Shown here piece by piece: positions 62,026 to 64,000 of a stretch of DNA of 64,000 nucleotides. The notes beneath the pieces are model-generated. The model did no database searches. It worked only from the letters and a program-made list of their open reading frames with translations, and was not told where the DNA came from. Within the stretch, counting starts at the first letter, position 1. Each line of letters opens with the position of its first letter. This stretch comes from Shewanella frigidimarina (GTDB taxonomy: Bacteria; Pseudomonadota; Gammaproteobacteria; Enterobacterales; Shewanellaceae): positions 124,001-188,000 of the forward strand of contig NZ_RKKE01000007.1 of the NCBI RefSeq assembly GCF_003797125.1. The letters are read 5' to 3'. The position numbers were made by a program, and so were the translations under genes.

Positions 62026-64000
62026 TATTGTCCGTGCTCCGCTTCCACACTATCAACAATGGTTTGTCTTACTAAAGAGCTGAGTAATTTATTAGCGTTA
62101 TCACGAATTCTGATCACTTCTGCACGATGTTCGTCACTGCATAAATAGCCCAATTCTTTCAGTTTCACACTCAGGGTGTTATATAATTTTTTGTCATAAA
62201 ATTCTGGTGCGGTAATACCGTGCAGCGCGCCTAATCGTTGTGCTAACAAATGGCTATCGCGTTCCAGTTCTGAGCGCTCAAGATCAGGTTTTATTGCCAG
62301 TAAATTAAAAATAATCGCATAACGTTGCAACGTTTCACTGATAGTTTCGGCTAACAATAACACTTGGGTAATATGACGAGGCGTTATCTCAAATTGATCG
62401 CTACCTGTCAGTAAACCTTGTTCAACCATGAAATCTAAAATGCAATCTACATGTTTAGGCACATCATCAATGCCCATAAAGAGTTCAGCTTTAAGCAATG
62501 GATAAAAGTCCATTACAATGGCATGAATTCGCTGACGGTCGCACACATCATAATGCACTAAACAACTGGCAATTAATGACGGAAGCGCCATTAAGTGAAT
62601 AATATTGTTACGGTAATAACTCATGGTGATGGCAATTTTTTCATCAACAGAAATGATTTCGCCAATAAGGTCTTTGGTACTCACAAACTTATTTAACGAC
62701 AAACAATGATCAACAATTGACTTGCCATTACCTTCTGCCACTGAGGCGTATTCGGTATAAGGCACTGTTTTAAGTAAGGCTAAATACAAATCAAGCTGAC
62801 GCTCTAACTGGCTTCTTTCTAACGCATTTTGCTCTGACGCTAGTAACACTAAACTGGTCAATGTTACTGAGCTGGCTGCGGCAGCGCCATTGATATTAGT
62901 CATTACACGGTTAGCCAATAAATTAACTGATGGCGTAAACCAAGACGGTTTTTGATCAGGATCTTTAGCTAGCTCATCACGCCACTCTGGCGCCTGCTGA
63001 TTTAAGAACTGTTGTAAATTAATCGGCTCACCAAAATTCACATAACCTTGGCCAAAATTGCCTAACTTACGAATAGCACCAAATACCTGCCAAACTGATT
63101 CTTTTTTCTTTTTCTTACCGCTTAATTCTTTGTGATACGTCGCCACTTCCATCACATGGTCATAACCTAAATACACGGGTACTAAGGTCACTGGGCGCTC
63201 TATCCCACGTAGCACACTATTAATTGTCATAGCCAACATACCGGTTTTAGGCGCTAACAAACGTCCGGTACGCGAACGGCCGCCTTCAGTGAAATACTCG
63301 ACCGCATAACCCTTAGCAAATAACTGATCTAAATATTCACGAAATACTGCGGTATAAAGTTTATTACCATTAAAACTACGACGGATAAAGAATGCACCAC
63401 CACGGCGGAACATCGGCCCTGCTGGCCAAAAATTAAGGTTAATACCGGCAGCAATGTGCGGCGGAACCATGCCCTGATAATACAAAATATACGACAGTAG
63501 CAAGTAATCCATATGACTACGATGGCATGGAACGTAAACAATTTCATGGCCATCATGATGTAACTGTCTTACTTGTTCGGCACCTTTGATATTGATACCA
63601 CTGTATAATTTGTTCCATAACCAAGTAAGGAAACGTTCGGCAATACGCACCAAACTGTCAGAATAGTCGGCGGCAATTTCATCAAGGTATTCAATGGCGG
63701 TTTCACGCGCTTTCTCGACCGTTACTTTCTTATTCGCAGACTCTTCTTCAATGGCTTTTTTGATAGATTCTGATTTTAATAAAGAGGCAAACAACGCTTG
63801 TCGATTAGGTAATTGTGGCCCTGTCATCACTTTGCGTTGACGGCGGAAATGCACTCGGGCGACTCGGGTTAATTTGTGAGCAATTCTTTTATCAGTACCA
63901 TGTTCATCGGCCATATGACGAAGCGATAGTGCATTAGAAAACTGGACGAAATTATGGCGCCCTAAAAATAAAATCATTAACCATTTACGTAACCACGTAG
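62025..64000 (-). CDS. plsB: Glycerol-3-phosphate acyltransferase PlsB (5' part outside window)
   Basis: The C-terminal ~658 residues of PlsB; the frame stays open to the window edge (…WLRKWLMILFLGRHNFVQF), so the N-terminal part lies beyond 64000. PlsB acylates glycerol-3-phosphate at the inner membrane, the first step of phospholipid synthesis. The acyltransferase motifs are intact: PCHRSHMDYLLLSY (HX4D), GAFFIRRSFNGNKLYTAVF and FTEGGRSRTGRLLAPKTGML. An apparent ATG at 63977 is internal. It precedes the aromatic permease with a one-base overlap. Confidence 0.92.
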   Translation of the reverse strand, partial: TWLRKWLMILFLGRHNFVQFSNALSLRHMADEHGTDKRIAHKLTRVARVHFRRQRKVMTGPQLPNRQALFASLLKSESIKKAIEEESANKKVTVEKARETAIEYLDEIAADYSDSLVRIAERFLTWLWNKLYSGINIKGAEQVRQLHHDGHEIVYVPCHRSHMDYLLLSYILYYQGMVPPHIAAGINLNFWPAGPMFRRGGAFFIRRSFNGNKLYTAVFREYLDQLFAKGYAVEYFTEGGRSRTGRLLAPKTGMLAMTINSVLRGIERPVTLVPVYLGYDHVMEVATYHKELSGKKKKKESVWQVFGAIRKLGNFGQGYVNFGEPINLQQFLNQQAPEWRDELAKDPDQKPSWFTPSVNLLANRVMTNINGAAAASSVTLTSLVLLASEQNALERSQLERQLDLYLALLKTVPYTEYASVAEGNGKSIVDHCLSLNKFVSTKDLIGEIISVDEKIAITMSYYRNNIIHLMALPSLIASCLVHYDVCDRQRIHAIVMDFYPLLKAELFMGIDDVPKHVDCILDFMVEQGLLTGSDQFEITPRHITQVLLLAETISETLQRYAIIFNLLAIKPDLERSELERDSHLLAQRLGALHGITAPEFYDKKLYNTLSVKLKELGYLCSDEHRAEVIRIRDNANKLLSSLVRQTIVDSVEAEHGQ

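Noticed and set aside
1..64000. CRISPR arrays, tRNA or rRNA genes
   Set aside because: Looked for regularly spaced repeats and tRNA/rRNA-like sequence on both strands; none was convincing by eye.

Overview
The window reads as a chromosomal segment of a low-GC, probably cold-adapted marine Shewanella. The strongest markers are a four-haem NapC/NirT-type quinol dehydrogenase with the features of CymA (50457-51020), a menaquinone cluster menD-menH-menC-menE (39350-44533), the conserved ftsY-ftsE-ftsX / rpoH / rsmD block, and plsB running off the right edge. The genus is inferred from gene content, not from a database search.

Layout. 1-1060: decayed coding sequence with no intact gene. 1061-4446: five-gene acetoin/2-oxoacid dehydrogenase operon with the E2 split into a free lipoyl protein and a free catalytic protein, a DUF6506 protein between them, and no E3. 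4558-10025: an iron/zinc efflux pump, then an envelope-stress locus: Spy/CpxP-like chaperone, thioredoxin-DsbD-like protein and cpxR-cpxA, with a perfect CpxR box at 6215-6229. 10285-25611: housekeeping and envelope genes (BON-MscS channel, trmL, M16 peptidase pair, M20 amidohydrolase, DTW protein, porin-like protein, MFS pump with divergent LysR regulator, two related small membrane proteins, an NAD(P)-binding SDR).

25880-30600 is the accessory island: an integron-type cassette array without an integrase. Six recognisable attC sites and one degenerate one separate small genes that all lie on the minus strand. The array is interrupted and flanked by two inverted copies of a ~325 bp repeat plus a truncated third copy. 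One cassette carries an apparently intact extra lspA (signal peptidase II). Another cassette, with its attC, occurs twice.

30685-38247: SLC13 transporter, Sel1-repeat protein, membrane proteins, DUF2780 and TerB proteins, and a YjeH-like amino-acid exporter with a divergent Lrp/AsnC regulator behind a perfect inverted repeat. 38296-50378: HDOD protein, men operon, a possible 40-residue pentapeptide-like ORF, rpoH, ftsX-ftsE-ftsY, rsmD-DUF1145. 50457-59012: cymA, two PepSY proteins, then a copper/silver efflux locus in which the 5' part of the cusB-like adaptor has been duplicated in tandem. 59110-64000: lipoprotein and membrane protein pair, two-domain VOC protein, aromatic amino-acid permease and plsB.

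No rRNA, tRNA or CRISPR array was seen. All functions are assigned by reading the sequences; no searches were run.
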